From: an uncultured Eubacteriales bacterium
GTDB taxonomy: Bacteria > Bacillota > Clostridia > Oscillospirales > Oscillospiraceae
Reading direction: 5' to 3'
Assembly: GCA_900549485.1 (NCBI GenBank)
Contig: UROG01000046.1
Span: 1-17,175 of the forward strand
DNA length: 17,175 bases
Positions 6,735 to 16,100 of the stretch are shown piece by piece. The position numbers and the translations under genes were made by a program. Under the pieces are notes generated by a model that saw nothing but the letters and a program-made list of their open reading frames with translations, made no database searches and was not told the origin of the DNA. Every line of letters starts with the position of its first letter. Position 1 is the stretch's first letter.

Positions 6735-8159
6735 TCATATATGCAGTATTAATTTTGCGATATAGATATATATAAGCAGCGATACGGCGTCAGTGACCGT
6801 GGATATAAGCGGATTTGCCATTACCGCCGGATCTACGCCGATCTTTTCAGCCAGGATAGGCAGCGCCGAACCGACGACCTTTGCGAACATGACGATGAAC
6901 AGCACCGACAGGCTGACCGTTGCGGCAACGGCAAGCGTAATATTGTCGTTTCTCAGCAGCATACCGTCCACCAGCAGCATTTTCACGAAATTAACCGCCG
7001 CGAGTGTAATACCGCAGAGAAACGCCACTCTCAGCTCCTTCCACATGACGCGCAGGGCGTCGCCCGGCTCGGTATCGCCAATGGAAAGACTTCGTATGAC
7101 CGCAGTCGAAGACTGCGCGCCGGAGTTGCCGCCGGTGCCCATAAGCATCGGTATGAACGCCACAAGCCCCGCCTGCACGGCAAGTCTGTCCTCAAAGGAT
7201 GTGAGTATCATGCTGGTAAAGGTCGCGGAAAGCATCAGGAACATGAGCCATGGGATACGGTTTTTCCACATTTCGAGAATGGATGTGCGCGAATAGGGCT
7301 TATCGGACGGCGTCATACCGGCCATGATCTCAAAGTCCTCGGTGGCCTCCTGCTCCATGACGTCAATGATATCGTCAACGGTGACTATGCCGACAAGACG
7401 CCCTTCCTTATCGACGACCGGCAGAGCCATAAGGTCGTAGTCGGAGAACTTTTCCGAAACGCTTTCCTGATCCTCGGTAGTGGTGGCAAAAATGACGTTT
7501 CTGTCCATCAGCTCCTCGATGATCACATCATCGTCGGCAAGGAGCAGATCCTTGACGGTGACGATGCCCTCAAGCTTCCGATCCGCCGATATGACAAAGC
7601 AGACGTATATCGTCTCCTTGTCCTCGCCTATGCGGCGGATGCGCGCAAAGGATTCCTTGACGCTCATATATTTCTTGAGGTCAACAAACTCCGAGGTCAT
7701 AATGCTTCCGGCTGAATTTTCCGGAAAACGGAGATACTGATTGATAAGGTTGCGCGTTTCCGGCGTCGCGGTACGCATTACGCGCTTTACGACGTTCGCT
7801 GGCAGCTCCTCCATCATATCGACGGCGTCGTCAACATACAGCTCTTCTATGATGTTGCCCAGCTCGGAATCGGTTATGGAGTTTATGATCTGCTCCTGTT
7901 CGGGGGCTTCAAAGTTTGCAAAAACCTCGGCGGCGGTCTCCTTGGAAAGCAGGCGGAAAACCATCGGCATCCTCTTGTCGCCGATCTCGGAAAGAAATTC
8001 GGCAACGTCGAACTCGTTCATTTCCTCCATGCGCTTTTGCAGCTGCTTCATGTCGCGGTTATCAAGCAGCTCCGTAAGCTCGTCATTCCGCTTTTCGTGT
8101 ATGGCTTCAAAGTCCATGCCCTGCCCGTCTTTGATCTCCATCTCGGCCAACCCGATCAC
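6735..8159 (-). CDS. mgtE: MgtE magnesium transporter
   Basis: A 474-aa Mg2+ channel/transporter of full length. Residues about 30-150 are the MgtE N-domain of helical repeats. The family mark PENSAGSIMTSEFV (146-159) leads into two CBS domains (155-280, including GRLVGIVTVDDIIDV), which sense cytosolic Mg2+. The membrane part (300-474) holds GGNSGAQSSTAVIRSLS and the pore segment VDPAVMANP...TVTD, with Asp457 matching the conserved pore Asp. The start is uncertain: the GTG at 8157-8159 is the first possible codon after an in-frame stop, and TTG 8150 or ATG 8141 would remove 3 or 6 residues. No M-box riboswitch fits in the 42-nt gap after ahcY, so expression probably follows ahcY. Confidence 0.95.
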   Translation of the reverse strand: MIGLAEMEIKDGQGMDFEAIHEKRNDELTELLDNRDMKQLQKRMEEMNEFDVAEFLSEIGDKRMPMVFRLLSKETAAEVFANFEAPEQEQIINSITDSELGNIIEELYVDDAVDMMEELPANVVKRVMRTATPETRNLINQYLRFPENSAGSIMTSEFVDLKKYMSVKESFARIRRIGEDKETIYVCFVISADRKLEGIVTVKDLLLADDDVIIEELMDRNVIFATTTEDQESVSEKFSDYDLMALPVVDKEGRLVGIVTVDDIIDVMEQEATEDFEIMAGMTPSDKPYSRTSILEMWKNRIPWLMFLMLSATFTSMILTSFEDRLAVQAGLVAFIPMLMGTGGNSGAQSSTAVIRSLSIGDTEPGDALRVMWKELRVAFLCGITLAAVNFVKMLLVDGMLLRNDNITLAVAATVSLSVLFIVMFAKVVGSALPILAEKIGVDPAVMANPLISTVTDAVSLLIYIYIAKLILHI

Positions 8160-8201
8160 TTCCCTTCATTTCCGCATACTGCCGCGGGGCAGCGCCGGAA
8201 T

Positions 8202-9437
8202 TTATATTCCAAGATAATCCTTCTGTTCATCGCTGAGCGTGTCAATCGAAACGCCCATGGACGCAAGCTTTATCCTTGCCACATAGTCGTCTATCTCACG
8301 CGGCACGGGGATCACGCCGGGCTTGAGAGACGCTCTGTTATCCGCAAGATACTTTGCGCTCATTGCCTGAATGGCAAAGCTCATATCCATTATCTCCGCC
8401 GGGTGTCCGTCGGCCGCGGCAAGATTCACAAGCCGCCCCTCGGCAATTGTGAACAGCGTCTTCCCGTCAGGCAGGACGTAGGCCTGAATATTATGGCGCG
8501 CTTCGTATTTCTCGACTGCAAGCGCCTCAAGCCCCGCCATATCGACCTCAACGTCAAAATGACCTGCGTTGGAGAGGATCGCCCCGTCCTTCATGGACAT
8601 AAAATGCTCCTTGGTGATAACGCCGCTGCATCCGGTGACGGTGCAGAAAATATCGCCCAGCTTCGCGGCCTCGCTCATAGGCATTACCTCGTAGCCGTCC
8701 ATCACGGCTTCAAGAGCGCGGACGGGGTCAGTCTCGGTAACGATGACCTTTGCGCCCATGCCCTTTGCGCGCAGAGCCACGCCCTTGCCGCACCAGCCGT
8801 AGCCCGAAACGACAACGCGCTTGCCCGCGACGATAAGATTCGTTGTGCGCATTATTCCGTCCCACACGCTCTGCCCGGTACCGTAGCGGTTATCGAACAT
8901 ATGCTTGCAGTCTGCGTCGTTCACCATGACCATGGGGAAGCGCAGAGTTCCGGCCTTTGCCATCGCCCTGAGGCGGTGGATACCGGTGGTCGTCTCCTCA
9001 CAGCCGCCGATTATTTCAGGGATAAGGCCGGTATATTTTGTATGGATGAGATGCACAAGATCGCCGCCGTCGTCGATAATTATGTTCGGTCCGGCCTCGA
9101 GAACGCGGCAGAGATTTTGCTCATATTCTTCCATTGAGCAGCCGTAGCGGGCAAAAACGTTCATTCCGCCGTCCGCAAGCGCGGCGGCAACATCATCCTG
9201 CGTTGAAAGAGGGTTGGAGCCGGTCACGTACATCTCCGCGCCGCCCATCTCCATAACGCGGCAGAGATATGCGGTCTTTGCCTCAAGGTGTACCGACAGC
9301 GCGACCCTGAGACCGGCAAACGGCTTGGAAGCGGCAAATTCCTCCCCCAGTCCGCGCAGAACAGGCATATTGCGTTCGACCCACTTTATTTTCATCTCTC
9401 CGGACGGTGCAAGCGATATATCCTTTATTATACTCAT
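8202..9437 (-). CDS. ahcY: Adenosylhomocysteinase (S-adenosylhomocysteine hydrolase)
   Basis: A 411-aa NAD-dependent cytosolic enzyme that splits S-adenosylhomocysteine into adenosine and homocysteine, closing the methylation cycle. Visible marks are HLEAKTAYL (50-58), the substrate motif CEETTTGIHRL (146-156), NDADCKHMFDN with Lys178 and Asp182, DNRYGTGQS, and the NAD loop GYGWCGKG (212-219). The DNRYGTGQS form and the short end without the Lys-Tyr tail match the Thermotoga/archaeal branch; in some archaea such enzymes prefer S-inosylhomocysteine, so the exact nucleoside is not certain. The start ATG (9435-9437) has a GAGGG site 4-5 nt upstream. It is the first gene of a six-gene operon on this strand, with a promoter at 9479-9507 and a short leader without a SAM or SAH riboswitch. 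Confidence 0.95.
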   Translation of the reverse strand: MSIIKDISLAPSGEMKIKWVERNMPVLRGLGEEFAASKPFAGLRVALSVHLEAKTAYLCRVMEMGGAEMYVTGSNPLSTQDDVAAALADGGMNVFARYGCSMEEYEQNLCRVLEAGPNIIIDDGGDLVHLIHTKYTGLIPEIIGGCEETTTGIHRLRAMAKAGTLRFPMVMVNDADCKHMFDNRYGTGQSVWDGIMRTTNLIVAGKRVVVSGYGWCGKGVALRAKGMGAKVIVTETDPVRALEAVMDGYEVMPMSEAAKLGDIFCTVTGCSGVITKEHFMSMKDGAILSNAGHFDVEVDMAGLEALAVEKYEARHNIQAYVLPDGKTLFTIAEGRLVNLAAADGHPAEIMDMSFAIQAMSAKYLADNRASLKPGVIPVPREIDDYVARIKLASMGVSIDTLSDEQKDYLGI

Positions 9438-9478
9438 AATGCCCTCTTCAGTCCTCTTCCGTAATTTTTTGACATATT

Positions 9479-9507
9479 ATTTTATCACAAGCGCAAAGAA
9501 CGCGCAA
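9479..9507 (-). promoter_or_regulatory. Promoter of the ahcY operon
   Basis: On the - strand, TTGCGC (9502-9507) and TAAAAT (9479-9484) are separated by 17 nt, and TGTGA before the -10 gives an extended -10 element. The -35 box lies inside the hairpin arm at 9499-9510. The leader to the ATG is only about 35-40 nt. Confidence 0.5.
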
Positions 9508-9526
9508 GCATAATTGCCTGCGCGTT
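9499..9526. repeat. Hairpin, second half of intergenic module (copy C)
   Basis: AACGCGCAAGCA (9499-9510) pairs with TGCCTGCGCGTT (9515-9526) around TAAT. In RNA from the - strand all 12 pairs form, one as G-U. No strong U-run follows on either side. It corresponds in position to the terminator at 57-90 of copy A. Confidence 0.65.
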
Positions 9527-9531
9527 TCAGC

Positions 9532-9559
9532 TTGTCAAAGAAGCAAGCTTCTTTGACAA
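9532..9559. repeat. Perfect 13-bp palindrome, first half of intergenic module (copy C)
   Basis: The arms 9532-9544 and 9547-9559 (TTGTCAAAGAAGC and its reverse complement) flank only AA. TTCAGCTT (9526-9533), the reverse complement of the AAGCTGAA linker of copy A, joins it to the hairpin at 9499-9526. The outer TGTCAAA is shared with copy A while the inner bases differ, yet pairing is perfect in both copies. It may also end transcription of the small locus at 9605-9933. Confidence 0.75.
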
Positions 9560-9604
9560 AAAAGGCTGCATCTTGCGCAACTTTTCTCGACTTTTCCTGC
9601 TGTT

Positions 9605-9841
9605 TTACCCGTGATAGTCGCCGGTGGCCGAATCCAGCGCGACAAAGGGAACGATTTTCCCGTCTATTTCCACATAGACCTGATATACACCGCCGCCCAG
9701 ATCCTCATAATATTCCGGTTTGACGCCGTAATTTTCAAACAGACTCTTTTCAAATTCGGTTTTCCACACCTCATCATCAGCGGCGCCGGCGTTTTCTGCC
9801 GCAGCGTCTTCGGCAGCAGGCGGCTGCGCCGCTTCCGTCAC
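9605..9841 (-). CDS. Small hypothetical protein, possibly the 3' part of a frameshifted gene
   Basis: A 78-aa ORF that I do not recognise. Residues 1-25 are an Ala/Pro/Glu-rich low-complexity stretch (TEAAQPPAAEDAAAENAG), like a linker. Residues 26-78 look like a small folded domain: VWKTEFEKSLFENYGVKPEYY, then alternating beta residues (GGGVYQVYVEIDGKIVPFVA), ending TGDYHG. The GTG start at 9839-9841 has no good ribosome site of its own and overlaps the stop of the 31-codon ORF upstream as GTGA. The frame stays open upstream to a TGA at 9878-9880. This suggests translational coupling, or one original gene of about 109 codons that lost a base in the GGGG run at 9871-9874. The folded-domain look supports real coding. 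Confidence 0.55.
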   Translation of the reverse strand: MTEAAQPPAAEDAAAENAGAADDEVWKTEFEKSLFENYGVKPEYYEDLGGGVYQVYVEIDGKIVPFVALDSATGDYHG

Positions 9842-9933
9842 ACCCGTCTGAGCCGCGGCAGGCGCACAATCCCCTGCTCACTTATCAGCGACTGCCCGAA
9901 AACAAGCTTTCCCCCTTTATTCATCTGCGGCAC
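9838..9933 (-). CDS. 31-codon ORF upstream of and overlapping the 78-aa ORF
   Basis: It starts at GTG 9931-9933 (in-frame ATG at 9922-9924), with an AAAGGGAG ribosome site 8 nt upstream, and lies below a strong promoter at 9988-10016. The product begins MPQMNKGGKLVFGQSLISEQ and ends RLPRLRRV. Its TGA (9838-9840) overlaps the GTG start of the 78-aa ORF. The good translation signals belong to this frame, not to the downstream one. It is either a small leader peptide coupled to the next gene or the 5' part of a frameshifted gene. I do not recognise the family. Confidence 0.45.
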   Translation of the reverse strand: MPQMNKGGKLVFGQSLISEQGIVRLPRLRRV

Positions 9934-9970
9934 CGCCTTCACTCCCTTTCTGCTCCGGCGAACAATAATG

Positions 9971-10010
9971 GCCGGCTGGTCATTCGCATTATAGTTACCG
10001 GTCGGTCACT
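9971..10010. promoter_or_regulatory. Imperfect direct repeat around the -10 box, TetR-like operator sequence
   Basis: GCCGGCTGGTCATT (9971-9984) and ACCGGTCGGTCACT (9997-10010) match at 10 of 14 positions and flank the -10 box. The second copy holds ACCGGTCGGT, similar to the CCGACCGGT-type sites bound by TetR/AcrR-family repressors and often found at their own promoters. No tetR gene is in the window, so the regulator would act from elsewhere or has been lost. Confidence 0.45.
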
Positions 10011-10016
10011 TATCAA
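9988..10016 (-). promoter_or_regulatory. Near-consensus promoter of the small locus 9605-9933
   Basis: On the - strand, TTGATA (10011-10016) and TATAAT (9988-9993) are 17 nt apart. Both boxes are close to consensus. The transcript would start near 9980 and reach the AAAGGGAG ribosome site near 9942 after about 35-40 nt. Confidence 0.7.
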
Positions 10017-10054
10017 GAGAAAATTAAGACAACTGCTGATATACTATTATAGAA

Positions 10055-10089
10055 AAAAGGATTCGACATAGCTGCTGCCGAATCCTTTT
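10055..10089. terminator. Terminator after the giant surface protein gene
   Basis: An 11-bp perfect stem (10055-10065 with 10079-10089, AAAAGGATTCG and its complement) has a 13-nt loop. On the - strand it is followed by a T run, ending the transcript of the gene whose stop is at 10130. T runs on the + strand make it bidirectional in form, although no + strand gene reaches it. Confidence 0.85.
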
Positions 10090-10129
10090 CTTTTTCTTTT
10101 GTCAGACCTCAGATATTACGACGGCTCTT

Positions 10130-13100
10130 TCAATGTGTCTTTACCACAGTTACCCTGACGGTAAGCTTTGTGGGAGCGGTGCCGACGGCGGCGTCCTTGG
10201 GAAGCGCCGTTACGGTCAGTGTGTAAGTGCCGGGATTGAAGTTTCTTGCCGCCGTCACGGTAAGAAGCTTTGTATCCTTATCTATAACCGCTGACAGTCC
10301 CGCCGTCAATACCGCAGGAACAATCACCTCCGCCGACGCAAGCTCACATCCGGCAGGCACAGTCTCTATAACGATGTCTGCACCGCCGCCCTGTTTTATT
10401 TTCATTGCGGATGCCTTGAGTCTGAGCGTGGTCTGCACGGGCGTCACCCTGACCGTCGTATATACCGTGCATATCTCTTCGCCCAGCGCCAGCTCCGCCG
10501 AAACGGTAACGCTGTACGCCTTTTTCACAAGCGCAGAGCCTTCGTTCGCCCTGAGTGCGGCTTTGCCCGTGCCGTGATCGTATACCAGCTCAAACGCGTC
10601 CGTCACGTCGTTCCCGGCGTAGTCCTTTACCGTCTCAAGCTTCATTCCCTGCATCACGCTTCCCGCCGCATTCGTAAAGCGCGGGGTATAGGTGATGCCG
10701 GTTCCGGCGCGGTTGATAAGGTCTATCCTTCCGCTTGCCGTGAGCGTCATTTTCGGCGCTGCGGCATATCTTACGTTCATCGTCAGCTTCACGGGTGTGA
10801 GCCAGTCTTCGGATGCAAACTCAAGCACCGCACGGCTCTTCTTCGCGGCATAGTCGTTGCAGGTGATGCCGATCGTGCTACCGTCGCTGTATGTGCCGAA
10901 GACCTGCACCGGATCGCTGACGGTGCAGCTTTCAGGCGTCACGGCGGCTTTGGAGGCGCTGTCGTAAAGCTCAAACTCGACGGCATCGGCGTTGAAGAAG
11001 CGGTTGAACGTGACATAGCTTACCGCCTTGCCCGTCTGTGCGTCACGCGCTGCCAATCTCGGCTTTGAGCATACGACGGTAGGTCTGTAAGAAACGGTTA
11101 CGGTATTCTTCGTATTCTCAAACGAGAAGACGAGCTTTACCGGTGTGCGCACTATGGACGCTCTCGGGTTCGCCATTACCGCAGCCATGCCCGCTTCGCT
11201 CAGTCTGAGCTTGCCGCCGTCCGTCAGTTCAAAGTTCGGGTTGCTGTCCGCTGCAAGCTCATAATGCTTAACCGTGCCGCCCTTGACGGTGGGTGTGATC
11301 CCCCACTCCCATCCGGGATAGAACGTATTGATCTTTTCGCCGGTAACTCTGACCGTCGGCGCGGTGTTCACGACCGCTATCCTTAGCGGCAGATAATAAT
11401 TCACATAGCCGACGCCTTCGCAGAACAGAACCGCTTTTGCAAAAGCGCTGTAGCTTGCTCTTTTCGCTTCAACGGCTCTCAGGCGGAAGCCCGCCTCGCC
11501 CATGTCCTCGACATCTATCTTATCCAGCGGGACATAGCTGCTGCCGCTCTTTGTGCACAGCTCAAGCGACATAAGGCTGCTGTCCGGCGCGCAGGTTACC
11601 GAGATGTCGGTTCCGTTATCAAAGAAGCTGTTTATCGTCACAGTCTTTGCCGAGAGCGTCGGGGTGAAGTTGAGCACGCTTACCGTGAAGCTTGCGCTTG
11701 CGGCGTTCGTATCGGCAGATTTTGCGGTTATGACCGCAGAGCCGACGCCCTTCACGCTCACAAGTCCCGCCGCACTGACCGTGACCACTCTTGCATTGCT
11801 CGACGTCCACTTAACGGTGCTTGCCGAATCGGCGGGCGTTCTCTCCGCTGTATACTGATATTTGCTGCCGCTGATGAGCGGGAAAAATACCGCTTTGCCG
11901 TTGCACTCCGCGCCGTTGCTGTCCCTGATGGTCAGCGCTTCGGTAAGCGGGGATTTTACTGTCAGGGTACATTTGCCGGTTCTCCGGCTTCCGTCGGCGG
12001 CAGCGGCGGTGATCGTCACGGTGCCGTAAACGCCGTGCGTCGTGACTACGCCGTTTTCGTCAACGGTCGCTATCTTTTCGTTGCTGCTGCTCCACGTCAC
12101 GGTATCATCCGCTTCCGCAGGGAGGACGGAAGCTGTCAGCTCAAGCGTGCGATTCGCGCCGCAGAGCGCGGCCGTTGCCGGCGTCACGGTGATCTTCGTC
12201 GCCAGAACAGGCTTCCACACCGCGTAGAGCGTTACATCCGCGTCCTTTGTGTAGCTTGCGCCCGCTTTATACTGTGCGCTCTTTGCCGTCCTGGTCGTCG
12301 CCCAGCCGAGGAAGGTAAAATGTCTGCGCGTGGGGATAACCGTGCTCAGTTTAAGGGCTTTGCCCTTTTCCTTTACCTGCGCCGCCGGTGCGCCCTCGCC
12401 GCCGTTGGCATCGTAGCTCACCATATACGCGGTGTGCAGCGCCGCGTTGAGCAGCGGCTCGTTATCTGCGCCGATGCTTATGGCGTCCCACTGAGCTTTC
12501 GTACCAAGATAGTATACGTCCGCAAGGGCTGTGCAGCCGGAAAATGCGCCGTCGGCGATGCTTGTTACGCTTGCGGGTAAGCTAAGCTTTGTAATCACTT
12601 CGCAGTCCTTGAACGCGGATTCATCCACGGTTTCAAGACCGTCGGGAAGCGTAAGCTCCGTCAGGCTCGTGCAGCCGGTAAACGCATATTTGCCTATCGC
12701 CGTTGTTCCGCCGTTCAAGGTAAGCTTTCTCAGCGCATTGCAGCCTGCAAACGCGTAATCGCTTATTTTTGCAATACTGCCGGGGATGCTGATCTCTTCC
12801 AGACTCCACAGCCCCGTAAACGCCCAGATGCCTATTTCGCTTACGTTTTCCGGTATCGTCACGCTTGTGAGAGACGTACACGCGCCTATCGCGTAATCGC
12901 CTATCTTATTCAGAGTTGACGGCAGAGACAGATTTTTCAGGTTTTCAAGAGAACCGAACGCCGCCGCGCCTATTGAGGTCACGCCCTCGCCGACCATGAT
13001 AGAGGTTATATACTCGCCGGACTCGCGCCATGGGGCAGGCTCGGTCTTATAATCGTACATATCGCCCGCGCCGCTTACGGCAAGCGTTCCGGCGTCGTCC

Positions 13101-16100
13101 AGCGTGAATGTGAGGTTATCTCCGCATCTGCCGGAAACCACTCTCCACATCGCGGTGAGATATATATCCTCGTCTTCGGTATAGACGTCTCCGGGCTGGT
13201 ACACCATAATGCCGGTAGGGGTGAACGCTCTCCAGCCGAGGAATTTATGATTTTCGCGGGTGGGGATCACCGTGCTGAGCGTGATATCCTCGCCGGAGTT
13301 TTTCACCTGCGCCGCAGGTGCGCCCTCGCCGCCGTTGGCGTTGTAGCTCACCATATACGCGGTGTGCAGCGCCGCGTTGAGCAGCGGCTCGTTATCTGCG
13401 CCTATGCTTATGCTATACCACTGCGCCCGTGTGCCAGTGTAGTATACGTCCGTAAGTGCATGGCAGAAAGAAAAGGCCTCGTAGCCGATACTCGTCACAC
13501 CGCTGCCTATTGTCACGCTTGTAAGCGCGGTGCAGTCTGAAAAGGCACAGTCGCCGATGTATGTCACGCTGTCAGGTATCGTCACACTTGTGAGTGCGGT
13601 GCAATATTGGAATGCACCATTGCCAATGCTTGCTACGCCATCCGGTATCATATAAGCCCCTGCGCGTCCGGCAGGAAAACACACCAGAACTGCTGCTGCT
13701 TTGTCGAAAAGAATGCCATCTATGGATGAATAATATTCATTGTCTGAAGCTACTTCTATTCTTGTAAGTGCAGAGCATTCTGAAAATACCGCACCGCCGA
13801 TTGTCTTTACGCCGCTGCCTATTTTCACGTTTGTGAGGGCTGTGCAGCCGGCAAAAGCACCATAGACGATGTTTGTCACGCCGTTCGGTATCGTCACGTT
13901 TGTTAGTGCAGTGCACTCAAAAAAAGCACTCCAACCGATGCTTGTCACGCTCTCCGGTATTGTCACGCTTATGAGGGCGTCACAACCGGCAAAGGCATAC
14001 TCGCCGATGCTTGTCACGCTGTTCGGTATTGTCACACTTGTGAGGGCAGTGCAATACCAAAAGGCACGATTGCCGATGCTCGCCACGCTCTCCGGTATCG
14101 TCACGCTTGTTAAGGCAGAGCACCAAGAAAAGGCGTCTTCGCCGATGCTCGTCACGCCGGATTCAATTATCACGGTTTTTATTTTGTCTCTGTGTTCCAA
14201 CCAAGGTGCAGTACCGACTTCATAACCCGCCATTGCACCCGTGCCGGAGATAGTCAGCACACCGTTTTCGTCCAGCGTCCATGTGAGGTTTTCACCGCAA
14301 GAGCCGGAGGCGGATCCACCTGTTTTTTCTACGGTAACGACGGCTGTATCCGAAATGACGCTGCTGCCATTGGCGCCAGATACAACGCATCTGAACAGGC
14401 AGCCGTTCAATTCGCTTGTTGCGGTGAAACTGTATGAGGCAGAGGAAGCTTTGTCAATATTCTGCCATTCACCCTGCGCTTCTTTCTTCTGCCACTGATA
14501 TGTCAGACCTTCTCCGGTAGCGGAAACGCTCAAAGTGCCGGTTTCGCCGTCATTCAGAGTAACGCTCTGCGGCTGAGATGTTATCATGATACCGCCCTTT
14601 GGAGTAACGGAACTTACCTTGAATCCCCATGCACTGCCACCGTCGTCCGACACAATTTTTACTTTTACCGTATCTCCCGTAATCTTTACACTCTGTCCGG
14701 CAAGCTGTGTGCCGGTATATTTGCCGATTTCCGTCCCTTTGCCATCATAGATATAAATGTAGTCGAAATCGGCTTCGACCTCTGTGCGTTCATCGAACAA
14801 CAGCGTCAGCTCTTCCGCACCGGGGATCGTATAGTACCAGACGTCGCTGCAATTATCCGGATAGTCATGCGGACTTTCGAAATCGTCAATTGTTTTGACA
14901 ATATACGCGGTATTGGAAACGGTTATATTGCAGCTTGCGGACACACCGCTTCCGTCAACTGCTGCTGCGGTTATTTTGGCGCTGCCTTTCTTATAGGCAG
15001 TCACAAGCCCGGTTTCGCTTACCGAAGCAACCGAGGCATCAGAGCTGCTCCACACTACATCGCGGACTTTTGCCGTGTCGGGTCTCGCCGTGGCAGTAAG
15101 CTGGTATGTTTCAAGTGCCTGCATTGTTCTTGAGCTGGCATTGAGCGAAACGGAGGTAACCGGTTGGAATACCGTCACGGTACAGCTTGCGCTCTTTTTT
15201 CCGACATTCACCTTGATCGTCGCCGTACCGACTGCCACGCCGGTAACAAGTCCGACATCCGTAACCGTGGCGACTGAAGTGTTGGACGATTTCCAAGTAA
15301 CGATATCGCTGCAATCTTCCGGTGTTATCGTAAGGCGCAGCTTCTTTTGCACGCCTCTTGCGATCTCAAGGCTTGTGATATCAAGCTCTGCCTTTTCTGC
15401 CGGCGTCTCTGCCGCAACAAAGGTAATATCATTTTCATTTGCAAACTGTTCCGCATAGGTTCCGGAAACGCCGTAAATCGTCAGCTTTGCAGGATAGCTG
15501 AAAGCAGTCGGATCTATGGACGTCACGCTTCTCGGAATTGTTATGGATTTGAATTTTGCAGATTTATTGAAAGCGTTTGCCTCGATAGTTGTCACACGTC
15601 TCGGCACCTTAAGCTCAACAAGCGCAGGGCAGGTAGCAAACGCGTAAGACGGTATTTTTGTAATCCCGCTGCCGAGCTTCACATCTGACAACACATCACA
15701 CTCATAGAAAATATACGAACCGATCGTCGTGACGGTATCCGGTATCGTTGCGCTCTCAAGACTGTCGCAATCAGAAAATGCATATGAAGAAATCGATTCG
15801 GTTCCATAGGGTAAACTTACTTCTGTTAAAGTCTTGCAGCCGCGGAAAGCGCTGTTTTCTATTATTTTGAGCCGTGCGCTCCACTTTACCTCTCTGAGGG
15901 CTTCACATCCGTCAAAGGCATACGACCTTACATTTTCAACCGTATCCGGCAAAGCTATTGCTTCAAGCAACGTGCAGCCTTCAAAAAGTCCCTGAGTAAT
16001 GTTCACACGTCCCTCGTTCAGCTTCACCTTTGTCAGGCTGCTGCACTCTGAGAAAGCATGATCTCCCAAGCTCGTTACGCTGTCCGGCAGGGTTATCTCT

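Noticed and set aside
8160..8201. M-box magnesium riboswitch upstream of mgtE
   Set aside because: The gap to ahcY is 42 nt, far too short for an M-box; only a small hairpin (CTGCC/GGCAG) without a U-run is visible.
8037..9137. Long + strand ORF (366 codons) opposite ahcY and mgtE
   Set aside because: It lies antisense to two clearly recognised genes, its translation is His/Arg-rich without family features, and it has no ribosome site; it is a frame shadow.
9438..9500. SAM or SAH riboswitch upstream of ahcY
   Set aside because: The leader between the likely promoter and the ATG is only about 40 nt and shows no riboswitch-like stems.
10130..10200. LPXTG or SLH anchor at the end of the giant surface protein
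   Set aside because: The protein ends in a beta strand (TVRVTVVKTH) with no sorting motif, hydrophobic tail or SLH repeat.
10574..11068. + strand ORFs inside the giant surface protein gene, here and in several other places
   Set aside because: They are antisense to a continuous frame of over 2,300 codons with recognisable domains, and no promoters or ribosome sites precede them.
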